Below are positions 17,574-27,021 of a stretch of DNA of 64,000 nucleotides, one piece after another. Within the stretch, counting starts at the first letter, position 1, and each line of letters opens with the position of its first letter. Where the stretch lies: positions 62,001 to 126,000 of the forward strand of contig JASUSV010000002.1 of NCBI GenBank assembly GCA_030445865.1. The letters run 5' to 3'. The notes under the pieces were generated by a model that had not been told where the DNA came from, made no database searches, and saw only the letters and a program-made list of their open reading frames with translations. This DNA is from Clostridia bacterium (lineage in GTDB: Bacteria; Bacillota; DSM-521; Neomoorellales; Neomoorellaceae). The translations under genes and the position numbers were made by a program.

Positions 17574-18971
17574 TTGCGCCTTATTTCCACCTTGCGCTTC
17601 ATAATAGCCGTGATTCTCGGCAAGGCAATGGTTTATATAGCCAGATTGTTCCCTTCGGGCGGCACCTCCCTGCCGGGTTATATAGCTTTAACCGTAGACC
17701 CTTTCTGTTTATCGAGGCTCGCCTGCGGCTTTGAACGGATTATAGTGGTGACTGGGACTAACGGTAAAACGACCACCTCCAACTTGATTGCCGCCCTTTG
17801 CCAGGAACAGGGTTGGCAGGTTATTAATAACCATGAGGGAGCGAACATGGCGGCAGGGGTGGTAACGGCCCTGCTGCGCGCTCCTTTAAAAAAGGGGCGT
17901 CGCTACCTTGCCGTTTTAGAGATCGATGAAGGCAGCCTTAAAAGAATCTTAAGCCAGATAAAAGCAGATCTCTTGGTGTTAACCAACCTCTTTCGCGACC
18001 AACTGGACCGTTACTGCGAACTCCAACGCCTGGCGGCGGCCATACGTAGCGCCCTGGCATTGCAACCGCAGTGTCATCTCCTGCTTAACGCCGACGACCC
18101 CCTGGTAGCTTCTTTGGGAAGTAGCAGGGACAAGGTCCTGTATTATGGCATGGCCAGGGTGGCGGATAGCCGCCAGGAAAGCGGAGAAGTGCACGAAGGA
18201 AAAATATGCCCCTTTTGCAGCACCCCTTTAAATTTTAAGTATTACCATTACAGCCATTTGGGCGATTACAGCTGCGGGCGGTGCGCTTTTAAAAGGCCGC
18301 GCCCCGATTATTTAGCCCAAAACCTGGCCGGATGGAATGGCGGCCAACATTTCGAACTTCGTTTTCCGGGAGGAAGTGTAACCCTGGAAACTCCGCTCAG
18401 GGGCCTTTATAATATTTATAACCTGGTGGCTGCTTCTTCTGCCGCCCTGGCCAGCGGGGTAAGGCCGGAAATAATCGCCGGGGTTGTAGCTCGCTTTCAG
18501 CCGGGCCAGGGAAGAACTGAAGTTTTTCACTTGGGGGAGAGGCTCTGCACTTTGTTGCTGGTCAAGAATCCCGCTGGCCTGACCCAGGCGGTTAAGGCGG
18601 TAGTAGATGAGCGCCAGGCACAAGCCTTTATCCTGGCCATAAACGACCTGGCAGCCGACGGCCGAGATGTTTCCTGGATCTGGGATGCCGAATTAACCCC
18701 CTTGGCCGGCAGCAACATTAAGCGTTTAATCTGCTCCGGGCTGAGGGCGGGAGATATGGCCCTTTGCCTAAAATATAACGGTCTACCTAAAGAAAAAATC
18801 GGCGTTGTCCCGGATAAAAAAGAAAGCCTGCAGGCTTTGCTGGCTACCGACGCGGAGGGATTGTACATCCTTTGCACTTACACCAATCTGGCTCCTTACA
18901 GGAAATTACTGCAGAAATGGGAGAAACAAAGTGAAGCTGCGCATCTGCCATCTCTATCCCGACCTGCTTAA
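17574..18971 (+). CDS. murT: Lipid II isoglutaminyl synthase, MurT subunit
   Basis: A 465-residue Mur-ligase-like protein. Residues about 5-25 are hydrophobic. The P-loop is VVTGTNGKTTTSNLIAAL (about 60-75), with the NHEGANMAAGV and EIDEGS segments typical of MurT. A zinc ribbon, CPFC...YSCGRC, sits at about 210-240. The C-terminal DUF1727 domain carries LLLVKNPAGLTQ, AINDLAADGRDVSWIWD and a closing CTYTNL. MurT phosphorylates the D-Glu carboxylate of lipid II so that ammonia from GatD can amidate it. TTG start at 17574 with AAGGAGG upstream. It overlaps gatD by 41 bp, indicating tight coupling of the two subunits. Confidence 0.95.
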   Translation: MRLISTLRFIIAVILGKAMVYIARLFPSGGTSLPGYIALTVDPFCLSRLACGFERIIVVTGTNGKTTTSNLIAALCQEQGWQVINNHEGANMAAGVVTALLRAPLKKGRRYLAVLEIDEGSLKRILSQIKADLLVLTNLFRDQLDRYCELQRLAAAIRSALALQPQCHLLLNADDPLVASLGSSRDKVLYYGMARVADSRQESGEVHEGKICPFCSTPLNFKYYHYSHLGDYSCGRCAFKRPRPDYLAQNLAGWNGGQHFELRFPGGSVTLETPLRGLYNIYNLVAASSAALASGVRPEIIAGVVARFQPGQGRTEVFHLGERLCTLLLVKNPAGLTQAVKAVVDERQAQAFILAINDLAADGRDVSWIWDAELTPLAGSNIKRLICSGLRAGDMALCLKYNGLPKEKIGVVPDKKESLQALLATDAEGLYILCTYTNLAPYRKLLQKWEKQSEAAHLPSLSRPA

Positions 18972-19722
18972 CCTTTATGGTGACCGGGGAAACATTTTAA
19001 TACTCGCCCAGCGGGCCCGGTGGCGGGGATGGGAGGTAGAGGTTGATTACCGTTCTTTAGGTGAGCGTATTGATCCTTTTGCTTATGACCTTATATTTCT
19101 GGGCGGCGGGCCGGATCAAGAGCAGGGCGTGGTCAGCGAGGATTTAAAAATAAAGGGCCCTCTCTTGCTGGAGGCAGCCGAAGCCGGCGTAGCTATTTTG
19201 AGCATTTGCGGCGGCTACCAGTTGCTGGGCCATTTCTATCGTTCGGCTCGGGGTGAGGTTTTCCCGGGGGTAGGACTTTTTCCGGTATACACGGAAGCGG
19301 GCGCTAAAAGGCTGCGCGGCAATATTGCCGTAGAGCTTGGTTTTCTGCCCGGCGGGGCACCGGTGGTGGGGTTTGAAAACCATTCCGGCAGGACTTATTT
19401 AGAAGGCGGGGAACCTTTAGGGCGGGTTTTATACGGCTACGGCAATAACGGCCTTGACGGCACCGAAGGGGTTCGTTACCGCCGGGCCCTAGGCACTTAC
19501 CTTCACGGTCCGCTGCTGGCTAAAAACCCCCATCTTGCTGACTACATTTTAAAGCTGGCTCTGGAGCGCCGTCACGGGCAGGTGGAACTCGAACCCCTGG
19601 ACGATGCTCTAGAGATGACCGTCAACCGGCAGGTTTATTTGCGTTTTGGAAGGAAGAATTTTCTAAAATTTAGACGTCCGCGCTCTTCTTCCCCCAACAA
19701 ACCGGCTTTTTCGCTCCGGTAA
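18931..19722 (+). CDS. gatD: Lipid II isoglutaminyl synthase, GatD glutaminase subunit
   Basis: A 263-residue class I glutamine amidotransferase partner of MurT. LYPDLLNLYGDRGNILIL is the characteristic GatD/CobQ-like start. The nucleophile Cys is in SICGGYQLLG and the catalytic His in GTYLHGPLLAKNP. It supplies ammonia to MurT for converting D-Glu to D-isoGln in the peptide stem. I start at the GTG at 18931 (VKLRICHLYPDLL), where homology begins; the frame is open further upstream within murT. The C-terminal about 20 residues are basic and Ser/Pro-rich and look like a disordered tail. Confidence 0.94.
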   Translation: MKLRICHLYPDLLNLYGDRGNILILAQRARWRGWEVEVDYRSLGERIDPFAYDLIFLGGGPDQEQGVVSEDLKIKGPLLLEAAEAGVAILSICGGYQLLGHFYRSARGEVFPGVGLFPVYTEAGAKRLRGNIAVELGFLPGGAPVVGFENHSGRTYLEGGEPLGRVLYGYGNNGLDGTEGVRYRRALGTYLHGPLLAKNPHLADYILKLALERRHGQVELEPLDDALEMTVNRQVYLRFGRKNFLKFRRPRSSSPNKPAFSLR

Positions 19723-19774
19723 CAAGGGCAGGTCGGAGTTAAAAAACTAATTGCCGGAGAGAGGCAGGTAGTTT

Positions 19775-20875
19775 ATGGAGGAAAAGGCTTACTGGGTAGC
19801 GCTCTCCCAAACACCCGGTCTCGGAGCACGCCGCTGCATTCAGCTTATTCACAAATTGGGCGGCGCCCGCACTGCCTGGGAAAAGGCAGGCGAAAGAGAT
19901 TTCCTGGCTTTAGGCTGGCCGGAGGCTTTAATTCATAATTTTTTCTCCTGGCGCCGGAAGGCGCAGCCCGAAACCCTTTTAACCGCTCTCGAGCGGAAGG
20001 GCATCGAAGTAATTACCTTAGAGGCGGAAGAATATCCTCTAAATTTAAAACGTATATATGATCCACCGCCGGTGTTATATATTAAAGGGCGCCGGGATGT
20101 CTGGCAGGCGGAGTTAAGAATAGCCATTGTCGGCACCCGGAGGGCCACGCCTTACGGCCTAAAAATAGCGGCCCGGCTGGCCCAGGACCTGGCGGCGGAG
20201 GGCGTAGTTGTCGTCAGCGGCCTAGCGCGGGGGATAGATACGGCGGCGCACGAGGGCGCTTTAAAAGGAGGTGGCCTAACGGTGGCTGTCCTGGGTTGCG
20301 GTTTGGATACCGTTTACCCGCGCGAGAATAAAAAACTTTATTCTGAGATACCCGCGCAGGGGTTGCTTTTAACCGAATTCCCTTTGGGAACACCTCCAGT
20401 AGCTAAAAATTTCCCGGCGCGCAACCGCATTATCAGCGGCCTGGCTGAGGGTACGGTGGTGGTAGAGGCAGGAGAAAAAAGCGGCGCCCTTATAACCGCC
20501 GATTTGGCCCTGGAGCAGGGGCGGGACGTTTTTGCTGTACCCGGCCCGGTGACGAGTAAATATAGCCGGGGATCGCATAATCTAATAAAACAGGGCGCCA
20601 AGCTGGTGGAAACCGCGGCCGACATTTTGGAAGAGTACGGTTGCCAGTACAGGCTTTTCCCAAAATTATTAAGTGAAGATGCTGCCTCAAACCGGTTTAA
20701 ACTTACTCCTGAGGAGGAGCGCGTACTGAAGTTTATCGATTTGCAACCGGTACACATTGATGCCCTTTTGGAGGCGGCGGGTATGGATGCAGCTCTGGTT
20801 AATCGGACACTTATACAGCTGGAGATTCAGGGAATTATTAAGAGGCTTCCGGGAAATTATTACCTACGGCGCTAG
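19775..20875 (+). CDS. dprA: DNA-protecting protein DprA
   Basis: A 366-residue DprA/Smf protein. The N-terminal SAM-like part begins ALSQTPGLGARRC. The Rossmann core has AIVGTRRATPYGLKIA, VVVSGLARGIDTAAHEGAL, VAVLGCGLDTVYPRENKKLY, LLTEFPLGTPPV and NFPARNRIISGLAEG. The C-terminal about 60 residues form the winged-helix domain. It coats incoming single-stranded DNA and loads RecA during transformation. dprA-topA-xerC is a common Firmicute order. topA starts 14 bp after. Confidence 0.95.
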   Translation: MEEKAYWVALSQTPGLGARRCIQLIHKLGGARTAWEKAGERDFLALGWPEALIHNFFSWRRKAQPETLLTALERKGIEVITLEAEEYPLNLKRIYDPPPVLYIKGRRDVWQAELRIAIVGTRRATPYGLKIAARLAQDLAAEGVVVVSGLARGIDTAAHEGALKGGGLTVAVLGCGLDTVYPRENKKLYSEIPAQGLLLTEFPLGTPPVAKNFPARNRIISGLAEGTVVVEAGEKSGALITADLALEQGRDVFAVPGPVTSKYSRGSHNLIKQGAKLVETAADILEEYGCQYRLFPKLLSEDAASNRFKLTPEEERVLKFIDLQPVHIDALLEAAGMDAALVNRTLIQLEIQGIIKRLPGNYYLRR

Positions 20876-20889
20876 ATGGGAGTGATAAA

Positions 20890-22980
20890 GTGGCCAAGAC
20901 CCTGGTTATTGTAGAATCGCCTGCGAAAGCCAAAACTTTGGCCAAATTTTTAGGTAAAAATTATGTAATTAAATCTTCTAAGGGTCATATCCGCGATTTG
21001 CCCAAAAGCCAGTTGGGCGTGGACATAGAGCACGGTTTTGAGCCCTATTATATTACCATTCGCGGCAAGGGCGAGATTATTAGGGAATTGAAATCTGCGG
21101 TCCAAAAGACGGATAAGGTTTTGTTGGCTCCCGATCCGGACCGGGAAGGGGAGGCCATCGCCTGGCACCTGCAGCAGGTGCTGGGCTTAGGCGACGGGCC
21201 CTGCCGAGTAGAGTTTAATGAAATTACCAAGAACGCCGTTTTAGAAGCCATGCGCCGGCCGCGCCCTATTGACCAGGAAAGGGTAGGAGCTCAGCAGGCG
21301 CGCCGGGTGCTTGATCGGTTGGTGGGGTACAGCCTGAGCCCCCTCCTCTGGCGCAAAATACGTAAAGGGTTGAGCGCCGGCAGGGTGCAATCGGTGGCCC
21401 TTCGCCTTATCTGCGACCGGGAGAACGAGATCCGCTCTTTTAAACCCCAGGAATACTGGAGCCTTACCGCTTGGCTGGCGCCGGCCAGCGAAAAACCTTT
21501 TGCAGCCAAACTGTTAAAAAAAGGCCAGGATAAAATCGAGATTGCCAGCGAAAAAGAAATGCAGGCCGTGCTGGCTGGGCTGGAAGGTAAGATTTTTAAA
21601 GTCCAAGAGGTTAAAAAAAGAGACAAGCGCAAGAATCCCCCGCCCCCGTTTACTACCAGCTCGCTCCAACAGGAAGCTTATCGCAAGCTGGGGTTTACCG
21701 CCCGGCGAACCATGCAAATAGCCCAGCAATTATACGAAGGCCTGGATCTAGGGCCTGAAGGCAGCGTTGGCTTGATAACCTATATTCGCACGGATTCCAC
21801 CCGCATTGCCGAGGTAGCTCAGGTGGAGGCGCGGGATTACTTGGCGGCCAGATTGGGTCCCGATTACGTCCTGGAAAAACCGAGGCAATATAAAAGCCGG
21901 GAAGGCGTCCAGGATGCCCATGAGGCCATCCGGCCTACTTCCGTTTGGCGTGAACCGCAGGCCCTTAAACCCTATCTCGACCGGGATCAGTACCGGCTTT
22001 ATGTTCTTATCTGGGAGAGATTTCTGGCCAGCCAGATGCCCGCTGCTCTTCTGGAGCAAACTTCGGTGGACATCGCGGCCGGAGATTATATTTTCCGGGC
22101 TGCGGGGTCGATAATTAAGTACCCCGGTTATTTAAAAATTTACCAGGAAAGTCGGGAAGAAGAAGGGGATGAGGGCGAAGGCCTTCTGCCGCCACTAAAT
22201 GAGGGTGAAATCTTAGATCTGCACAAACTCGAGCCCAAGCAGCATTTTACCCAGCCGCCGCCGCGCTATACCGATGCCAGCCTGGTTAAAACTATGGAAG
22301 AGCTTGGCATTGGCCGGCCCAGCACTTATGCCCCTACCATCGATACCATCCTAGAGCGCGGCTACGTAGTGCGGGAAAGTAAACAGTTTGTGCCCACGGA
22401 GCTGGGGGAAATTGTAGTGGAACTTTTAAAGGAACATTTCCCGGACATCGTGGACGTAGAGTTTACGGCTAATATGGAGGAGCGGTTAGATTTGATTGAG
22501 GCCGGGAGGCTTTCCTGGCGTGAGGTGGTAAAAGATTTTTACCTGCCCTTTAGCCAAAGCCTAGAAAAGGCCGAAAAAAATATTGGTTCCATAAACCTGG
22601 CGGAGGAAGTCAGCGAGGAGAAGTGCGAGCTCTGCGGCCGTAACCTGGTTATCAAAAAGGGCCGTTACGGTAAGTTTTTGGCCTGCCCCGGATTTCCCGA
22701 GTGCCGCTTCACCAAACCTTTGGTGGAGGATATTGGCGTAAGCTGCCCGGAATGCGGCGGGGAGATAGTGGAGCGCCACAGCAAAAGAGGCCGTAAATTT
22801 TACGGCTGCAAAAATTACCCTGAATGCAGCTATGTTTCCTGGGATAAACCGACGAACATAACCTGCCCGCGCTGCGGCCTGCGCCTGGTAGAAAAAAACG
22901 GGCGCCAGGGCCTGCGCTATATCTGCCCCAATAAAGACTGCGGTTATGAAGAGATACCGCCCCAGACTCAGGTAAAGTGA
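20890..22980 (+). CDS. topA: DNA topoisomerase I
   Basis: A 696-residue type IA topoisomerase that relaxes negative supercoils. The Toprim domain has Glu9 (VIVESPAKAKT) and Asp82/Asp84/Glu86 in PDPDREGEAIAWH. The active-site tyrosine is Tyr298 in LITYIRTDSTR. The middle shows GRVQSVALRLICDRE and GIGRPSTYAPTI. The C-terminus carries three four-Cys zinc ribbons: CELC...CPGFPEC, CPEC...CKNYPEC and CPRC...CPNKDC. GTG start 14 bp after dprA. Confidence 0.97.
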   Translation: MAKTLVIVESPAKAKTLAKFLGKNYVIKSSKGHIRDLPKSQLGVDIEHGFEPYYITIRGKGEIIRELKSAVQKTDKVLLAPDPDREGEAIAWHLQQVLGLGDGPCRVEFNEITKNAVLEAMRRPRPIDQERVGAQQARRVLDRLVGYSLSPLLWRKIRKGLSAGRVQSVALRLICDRENEIRSFKPQEYWSLTAWLAPASEKPFAAKLLKKGQDKIEIASEKEMQAVLAGLEGKIFKVQEVKKRDKRKNPPPPFTTSSLQQEAYRKLGFTARRTMQIAQQLYEGLDLGPEGSVGLITYIRTDSTRIAEVAQVEARDYLAARLGPDYVLEKPRQYKSREGVQDAHEAIRPTSVWREPQALKPYLDRDQYRLYVLIWERFLASQMPAALLEQTSVDIAAGDYIFRAAGSIIKYPGYLKIYQESREEEGDEGEGLLPPLNEGEILDLHKLEPKQHFTQPPPRYTDASLVKTMEELGIGRPSTYAPTIDTILERGYVVRESKQFVPTELGEIVVELLKEHFPDIVDVEFTANMEERLDLIEAGRLSWREVVKDFYLPFSQSLEKAEKNIGSINLAEEVSEEKCELCGRNLVIKKGRYGKFLACPGFPECRFTKPLVEDIGVSCPECGGEIVERHSKRGRKFYGCKNYPECSYVSWDKPTNITCPRCGLRLVEKNGRQGLRYICPNKDCGYEEIPPQTQVK

Positions 22981-23054
22981 AGCTGTAACTTTTCTGTAAA
23001 TTTAATTTGCCAAGGATACAGAATATATGTTAACATAAATCAAGGTGAAATTTT

Positions 23055-23963
23055 GTGCTCAAGTTTGCTACGGCCATTGACGAATACATTTTATATCTCC
23101 AGGGCGAAAAGAATGTTGCCGGATCAACTTTGCGTGCCTACAGGGCCGACCTGGAACAATTCGCCCTCTTCGTCGAGGAGCGCCTGGGGGCAGGAGCGGG
23201 GCCGGATGAGGTCGATCACCTAACCGTGCGCCGGTACCTGGGCTGGCTTCACCTGTTGGGCCGCCAACGCAGCAGTATTAACCGGAAAATAGCCGCCCTC
23301 CGCTCATTTTATCATTATCTTTTGCGGGAAGGAAAAGCGCGGGTTAATCCCCTGGCGCTCATCAGCGCGCTCAAACAAAGGCGCAAGCTGCCCGACTTTT
23401 TGCCCTATGCTGAACTGGTTACCTTGCTGGAGGCCCCGGACCAAACGCCCCTGGGCTTACGCGACCGGGCTTTGTGGGAAGTACTCTATGCTTCAGGTAT
23501 GCGCGTGGGCGAACTGGTGGCTTTAAATCTAGAAGACGTAGAACTGGAAACCGGGTACGCGCGGGTATACGGTAAAGGTAGGCGCGAGCGCCTGGTCCCC
23601 TTAGGAAAAACGGCTATTGCAGCCCTAAAGGATTACTTGGAAAGGGGTCGCCCTTTCCTGGCCGGGAGAACCCCTTCTCTAAAGGGACAGCCTTTATTCG
23701 TAAATTACCGGGGCGGACGCCTGACTGCGCGAGGGGTGCGGGAGCGCCTGCAGCACTATTTGAAGCTGGTGGGAGGTAAGAAGAACATCTCACCCCACAC
23801 CTTGCGCCACTGCTTTGCCACCCACCTTTTAGAAAGGGGAGCAGATCTGCGGGTGGTGCAGGAATTACTCGGGCACGCCCGGCTTTCGACAACCCAAATT
23901 TATACCCACGTTTCCCAGAGACGCCTGCGGGAGATATATAAGAAGGCTCATCCCCGTGCTTAA
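23055..23963 (+). CDS. xerC: Tyrosine recombinase XerC
   Basis: A 302-residue tyrosine recombinase. The N-terminal SAM-like DNA-binding domain is followed by the catalytic domain with Arg in ASGMRVGELVAL, Lys in GKGRRERLVP, His-x-x-Arg in SPHTLRHCFATHLLE, His in LGHARLSTTQ and nucleophile Tyr in IYTHVS. Chromosome-dimer resolution is the expected role, since it sits in the conserved topA-xerC-hslV-hslU-codY block rather than near phage genes. GTG start with CAAGGTGAAA upstream. Confidence 0.93.
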   Translation: MLKFATAIDEYILYLQGEKNVAGSTLRAYRADLEQFALFVEERLGAGAGPDEVDHLTVRRYLGWLHLLGRQRSSINRKIAALRSFYHYLLREGKARVNPLALISALKQRRKLPDFLPYAELVTLLEAPDQTPLGLRDRALWEVLYASGMRVGELVALNLEDVELETGYARVYGKGRRERLVPLGKTAIAALKDYLERGRPFLAGRTPSLKGQPLFVNYRGGRLTARGVRERLQHYLKLVGGKKNISPHTLRHCFATHLLERGADLRVVQELLGHARLSTTQIYTHVSQRRLREIYKKAHPRA

Positions 23964-23990
23964 AGGGGAAAATGGGGGAGGGTTAAGAAA

Positions 23991-24518
23991 TTGCAAGGCA
24001 CAACCGTAGTAGCCGTTAAGCGGGAAGACGGCGTAGCTATGGCCGCTGACGGGCAGGTAACGCTGGGCAACACTATCCTCAAGCACAAAGCCCGTAAGGT
24101 CCGCCGCCTGTACCAGAACAAAGTCCTGGCCGGTTTTGCGGGCAGCGTTGCCGATGCCTTTACTCTTTTTGAAAAATTTGAAGGCAAGTTGGAGGAATAC
24201 CACGGCAACCTCATGCGCGCTGCCGTGGAATTAGGTAAAGAATGGCGCACGGACAGGATGTTAAGGCGCCTGGAGGCGTTGCTGGTTACCGCCAATAAAG
24301 AGCATCTGCTGGTTATATCCGGCGGCGGGGAAATTGTGGAACCCGACGACGGCGTAATAGCCATCGGTTCGGGAGGCCCTTATGCGCTGGCAGCCGCCCG
24401 GGCTTTAATTAAATATACCGATATGGGCGCCGGCGAAATTGCCCGCCGGGCCTTAGAAATAGCTGCCAGCATCTGCATTTACACTAACGACCAGATAGTG
24501 GTGGAAGAACTGGGGTAG
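23991..24518 (+). CDS. hslV: ATP-dependent protease HslV, peptidase subunit
   Basis: A 175-residue proteasome-beta-like peptidase. After a three-residue leader (MQG), Thr4-Thr5 followed by VVAV matches the mature N-terminus TTIVxV, so Thr4 should become the catalytic N-terminal threonine after trimming. [25 protein letters not shown] and [16 protein letters not shown] are family motifs. It assembles with HslU. TTG start at 23991 behind GGGGGAGGGTTAAGAAA. hslU begins 12 bp after its end. Confidence 0.95.
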   Translation: MQGTTVVAVKREDGVAMAADGQVTLGNTILKHKARKVRRLYQNKVLAGFAGSVADAFTLFEKFEGKLEEYHGNLMRAAVELGKEWRTDRMLRRLEALLVTANKEHLLVISGGGEIVEPDDGVIAIGSGGPYALAAARALIKYTDMGAGEIARRALEIAASICIYTNDQIVVEELG

Positions 24519-24530
24519 GGGGTAACTGAA

Positions 24531-25913
24531 TTGCTGGAGGAACTAACGCCGGCCAGGATTGTGGCCGAATTAGATAAATATATTGTGGGCCAGGAAGAGG
24601 CCAAGAAATGCGTGGCGATAGCTTTAAGAAATCGTTACCGGAGGCAAAAGCTGCCCCCGGAGATGCGCGAGGAGGTTTTGCCGAAAAACATCCTCCTTAT
24701 CGGTCCAACCGGCGTGGGAAAGACGGAGATTGCCCGCCGCTTGGCCAAGTTGGCCAACGCCCCCTTCATTAAGGTCGAAGCAACGCGTTATACGGAAGTC
24801 GGTTACGTAGGCCGCGACGTAGAATCCATGGTAAGGGAACTAGTCGAAAATGCGGTGCGTATGGTAAAGGCGGAGAAGAGGAGCGAGGTTGAACAACAGG
24901 CTGCCAGACAGGCTGAGGAAAGGCTTTTAGATATTCTCGCTCCGCGGCCGGGCAGGGGGCGGGAAAGTCGCAGCCCCTGGGAGGCAATTTTTGGCGGTTA
25001 TGGCCCCGAACAGGGCCAGGATGGCCGTTGGGTAAGCGATGATCAACGGGCGATAATCAGGGAGAAGCTCAGACGGAAAGAATTGGAAGATTCCATGGTG
25101 GAAATCGAGGTCGAAGAGAGCAATTTCCCTGGCTTTGCCATAGCCGGCCTGGGCGCGGAAGAGCTGGGCGTTAACTTGCAGGATATGCTGGGCAACCTTT
25201 TGCCCCGCCGTAAGCGTAAACGCTTGGTTACCGTGGCCGAAGCTCGGCGGATACTGACCCAGCAGGAGGCCGATAAACTTATAGACCAGGATACCGTTGC
25301 TGCCCTCGCCGTTCAGCGGGTCGAGCAGCATGGCATTATTTTTATCGATGAAATAGACAAAATTGCCGGCCGCGAGAAGGGCGCCGGTCCCGATGTTTCC
25401 CGTGAAGGTGTGCAGCGGGATATCCTTCCCATCGTGGAAGGAACGGTTGTGCAGACGAAATACGGGCCGGTAAAAACCGATCATATTTTATTTATCGCTG
25501 CCGGCGCCTTCCACGTGAGCAAACCTTCCGACTTGATTCCGGAACTGCAGGGGCGGTTCCCTATACGGGTAGAAATGAAAAGTCTGACTAAGACAGATTT
25601 CGAGCGGATTCTCACCGAACCCCGACATTCATTATTGAGGCAATACGCGGCTTTGTTAAAAACCGAAGGGGTTGAGGTAGAATTTTTATCAGATGCTATT
25701 GCGGAAATTGCCGAAATTGCGTATACTGTAAATACTCAGGGAGAAGATATTGGTGCCCGGCGGTTGCACACGATCTTAGAAAAAGTTTTACAGGATCTCC
25801 TCTTTGCTGCTCCAGATATAGGTCCGCAGCGAATTAAGATAGACTGCCGCTACGTTCGTGAAAGGTTGGGAGATATTGTCCAGAATGCCGATGTCCGTGC
25901 CTACATTCTATAA
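24531..25913 (+). CDS. hslU: ATP-dependent protease HslU, unfoldase subunit
   Basis: The 460-residue AAA+ unfoldase of the HslUV protease. Walker A is [38 protein letters not shown] is the pore-loop region (GYVG), the I-domain spans about 110-240, Walker B is [12 protein letters not shown], and the sensor region reads [13 protein letters not shown]. The C-terminal DVRAYIL tail inserts into HslV to activate it. TTG start behind GGGGGTAACTGA. codY follows 25 bp later with a strong ribosome site. Confidence 0.96.
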   Translation: MLEELTPARIVAELDKYIVGQEEAKKCVAIALRNRYRRQKLPPEMREEVLPKNILLIGPTGVGKTEIARRLAKLANAPFIKVEATRYTEVGYVGRDVESMVRELVENAVRMVKAEKRSEVEQQAARQAEERLLDILAPRPGRGRESRSPWEAIFGGYGPEQGQDGRWVSDDQRAIIREKLRRKELEDSMVEIEVEESNFPGFAIAGLGAEELGVNLQDMLGNLLPRRKRKRLVTVAEARRILTQQEADKLIDQDTVAALAVQRVEQHGIIFIDEIDKIAGREKGAGPDVSREGVQRDILPIVEGTVVQTKYGPVKTDHILFIAAGAFHVSKPSDLIPELQGRFPIRVEMKSLTKTDFERILTEPRHSLLRQYAALLKTEGVEVEFLSDAIAEIAEIAYTVNTQGEDIGARRLHTILEKVLQDLLFAAPDIGPQRIKIDCRYVRERLGDIVQNADVRAYIL

Positions 25914-25938
25914 AAAGTTGTAAGGAGGATCGAATAAA

Positions 25939-26724
25939 ATGCAAACTTTATTGGAAAAAACGCGCAGCATTAACCGCTTATTACAGAAAGCTGCCGGTAA
26001 CCCCGTTGATTTTCAGGAAATAGCCGGTGTTTTGCGCGATGTCCTGGGATGCAACTGCTATATCGTCAGCCGGCAAGGAAGGGTCTTGGGGTATGCCTTT
26101 ATGGAAGGCTTTACCTGCGAGATCATGGAAGATATCGTCTTTCAGTCGGAAAGGTTCCCGGAAAATTATAATGAACAGCTACTTCGTATTGACGAGACCC
26201 AGGCAAACTTCTGCCAGGTTGGCAATGCCTGCGTCTTTGATCTGGGCAAAAAATGCATTTTCAATAACAAATTGACCACCATCGTGCCAATTGCCGGTGG
26301 AGCCCAGAGGCTGGGAACCCTGATACTTTCCAAGTTTGATGTGCGCTTCACCGATGAAGATTTAATTTTGGCCGAATACGGGGCCACAGTAGTGGGCATG
26401 GAGATCTTGCGTTCTAAGGCGGACAAAATTGAGGAGGAGGCCAGAAAGAGGGCGGCAGTTCACGTTGCCTTGAACACCTTATCCTATTCCGAACTCGAGG
26501 CGGTGGAACATATTTTTGCGGAGCTGGACGGCAATGAGGGGATTTTAGTAGCCAGCAAAATAGCCGACCGGGCAGGCATCACCCGCTCGGTAATTGTCAA
26601 CGCTTTGCGGAAGTTTGAAAGCGCGGGCGTTATCGAGTCCAAGTCCCTGGGTATGAAAGGCACCTATATTCGCGTATTAAACGAGAACCTCCTGGAGGAA
26701 CTGGAAAAACTCCGACGCCGTTAG
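25939..26724 (+). CDS. codY: Global regulator CodY
   Basis: A 261-residue GTP- and branched-chain-amino-acid-sensing repressor. The N-terminal about 150 residues are the GAF-type sensor, starting [15 protein letters not shown]. The C-terminal winged helix-turn-helix is [21 protein letters not shown] followed by [18 protein letters not shown], essentially the family signature. It represses transport, amino-acid synthesis and sporulation genes in rich medium. AAGGAGG precedes the ATG. Confidence 0.96.
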   Translation: MQTLLEKTRSINRLLQKAAGNPVDFQEIAGVLRDVLGCNCYIVSRQGRVLGYAFMEGFTCEIMEDIVFQSERFPENYNEQLLRIDETQANFCQVGNACVFDLGKKCIFNNKLTTIVPIAGGAQRLGTLILSKFDVRFTDEDLILAEYGATVVGMEILRSKADKIEEEARKRAAVHVALNTLSYSELEAVEHIFAELDGNEGILVASKIADRAGITRSVIVNALRKFESAGVIESKSLGMKGTYIRVLNENLLEELEKLRRR

Positions 26725-26741
26725 AAATGGGGTGGGGCTTT

Positions 26742-26865
26742 GGGTTTAATGGTTAGACCATCTAAAAGCAGGACGAGCCCCCTTGAGGGCGGCGGGGTTC
26801 AGAACCACGACATCTCGGTTCTGGTCCTTCCAGCCGGGGCAAACCCTGAGTAAAAATAAGGTTTG
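26742..26865 (+). ncRNA. Candidate structured RNA between codY and rpsB
   Basis: The segment folds into a branched structure: outer GGGTTT/AAACCC (26742-26747 with 26841-26846); hairpin ATGGT-TAG-ACCAT; an AGGAC/GTCCT helix enclosing two adjacent hairpins, GAGCCCC/GGGGTTC and AGAACC/GGTTCT. The 3' arm of the outer helix can instead pair downstream, CAAACC (26840-26845) with GGTTTG (26860-26865), so two mutually exclusive forms exist, as in riboswitches and protein-binding leaders. A terminator follows at 26886. I do not recognise a known RNA family. It could be a leader for rpsB or a codY 3' UTR element. Confidence 0.45.
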
Positions 26866-26879
26866 GCCGCCATAAAAAG

Positions 26880-26909
26880 TTGCTTAACACCAGAGGTTTA
26901 TGCTATACT
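26880..26909 (+). promoter_or_regulatory. Probable rpsB promoter, nested in a terminator
   Basis: TTGCTT (26880-26885) and an extended -10, TGCTATACT (-10 box 26904-26909), are 18 bp apart. The -10 box forms part of the loop of the terminator hairpin at 26886-26921, so transcription from codY would end where rpsB transcription begins. Confidence 0.6.
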
Positions 26910-26926
26910 ACCTCTGGTGTTTTTAT
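26886..26926 (+). terminator. Terminator after codY/leader RNA
   Basis: AACACCAGAGGT (26886-26897) and ACCTCTGGTGTT (26910-26921) pair perfectly over 12 bp around a 12-nt loop, followed by TTTTATTA. Confidence 0.85.
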
Positions 26927-27021
26927 TACTACACACGCCGCAACGATCTCTTGAGGGGTGCCTTTGGGTTCTCAGGGGAAATGAGGGCGGCGGTGGCAAA
27001 ACCATGAAGGGAGGTGTCGGG

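Noticed and set aside
18805-18930. Longer N-terminus for GatD
   Set aside because: The added residues are another frame of murT and have no GatD homology; the GTG at 18931 fits the family start.
19775-23963. DNA uptake or phage cluster (dprA, topA, xerC)
   Set aside because: This is the ordinary conserved chromosomal order in Firmicutes, with no phage genes or att sites nearby.
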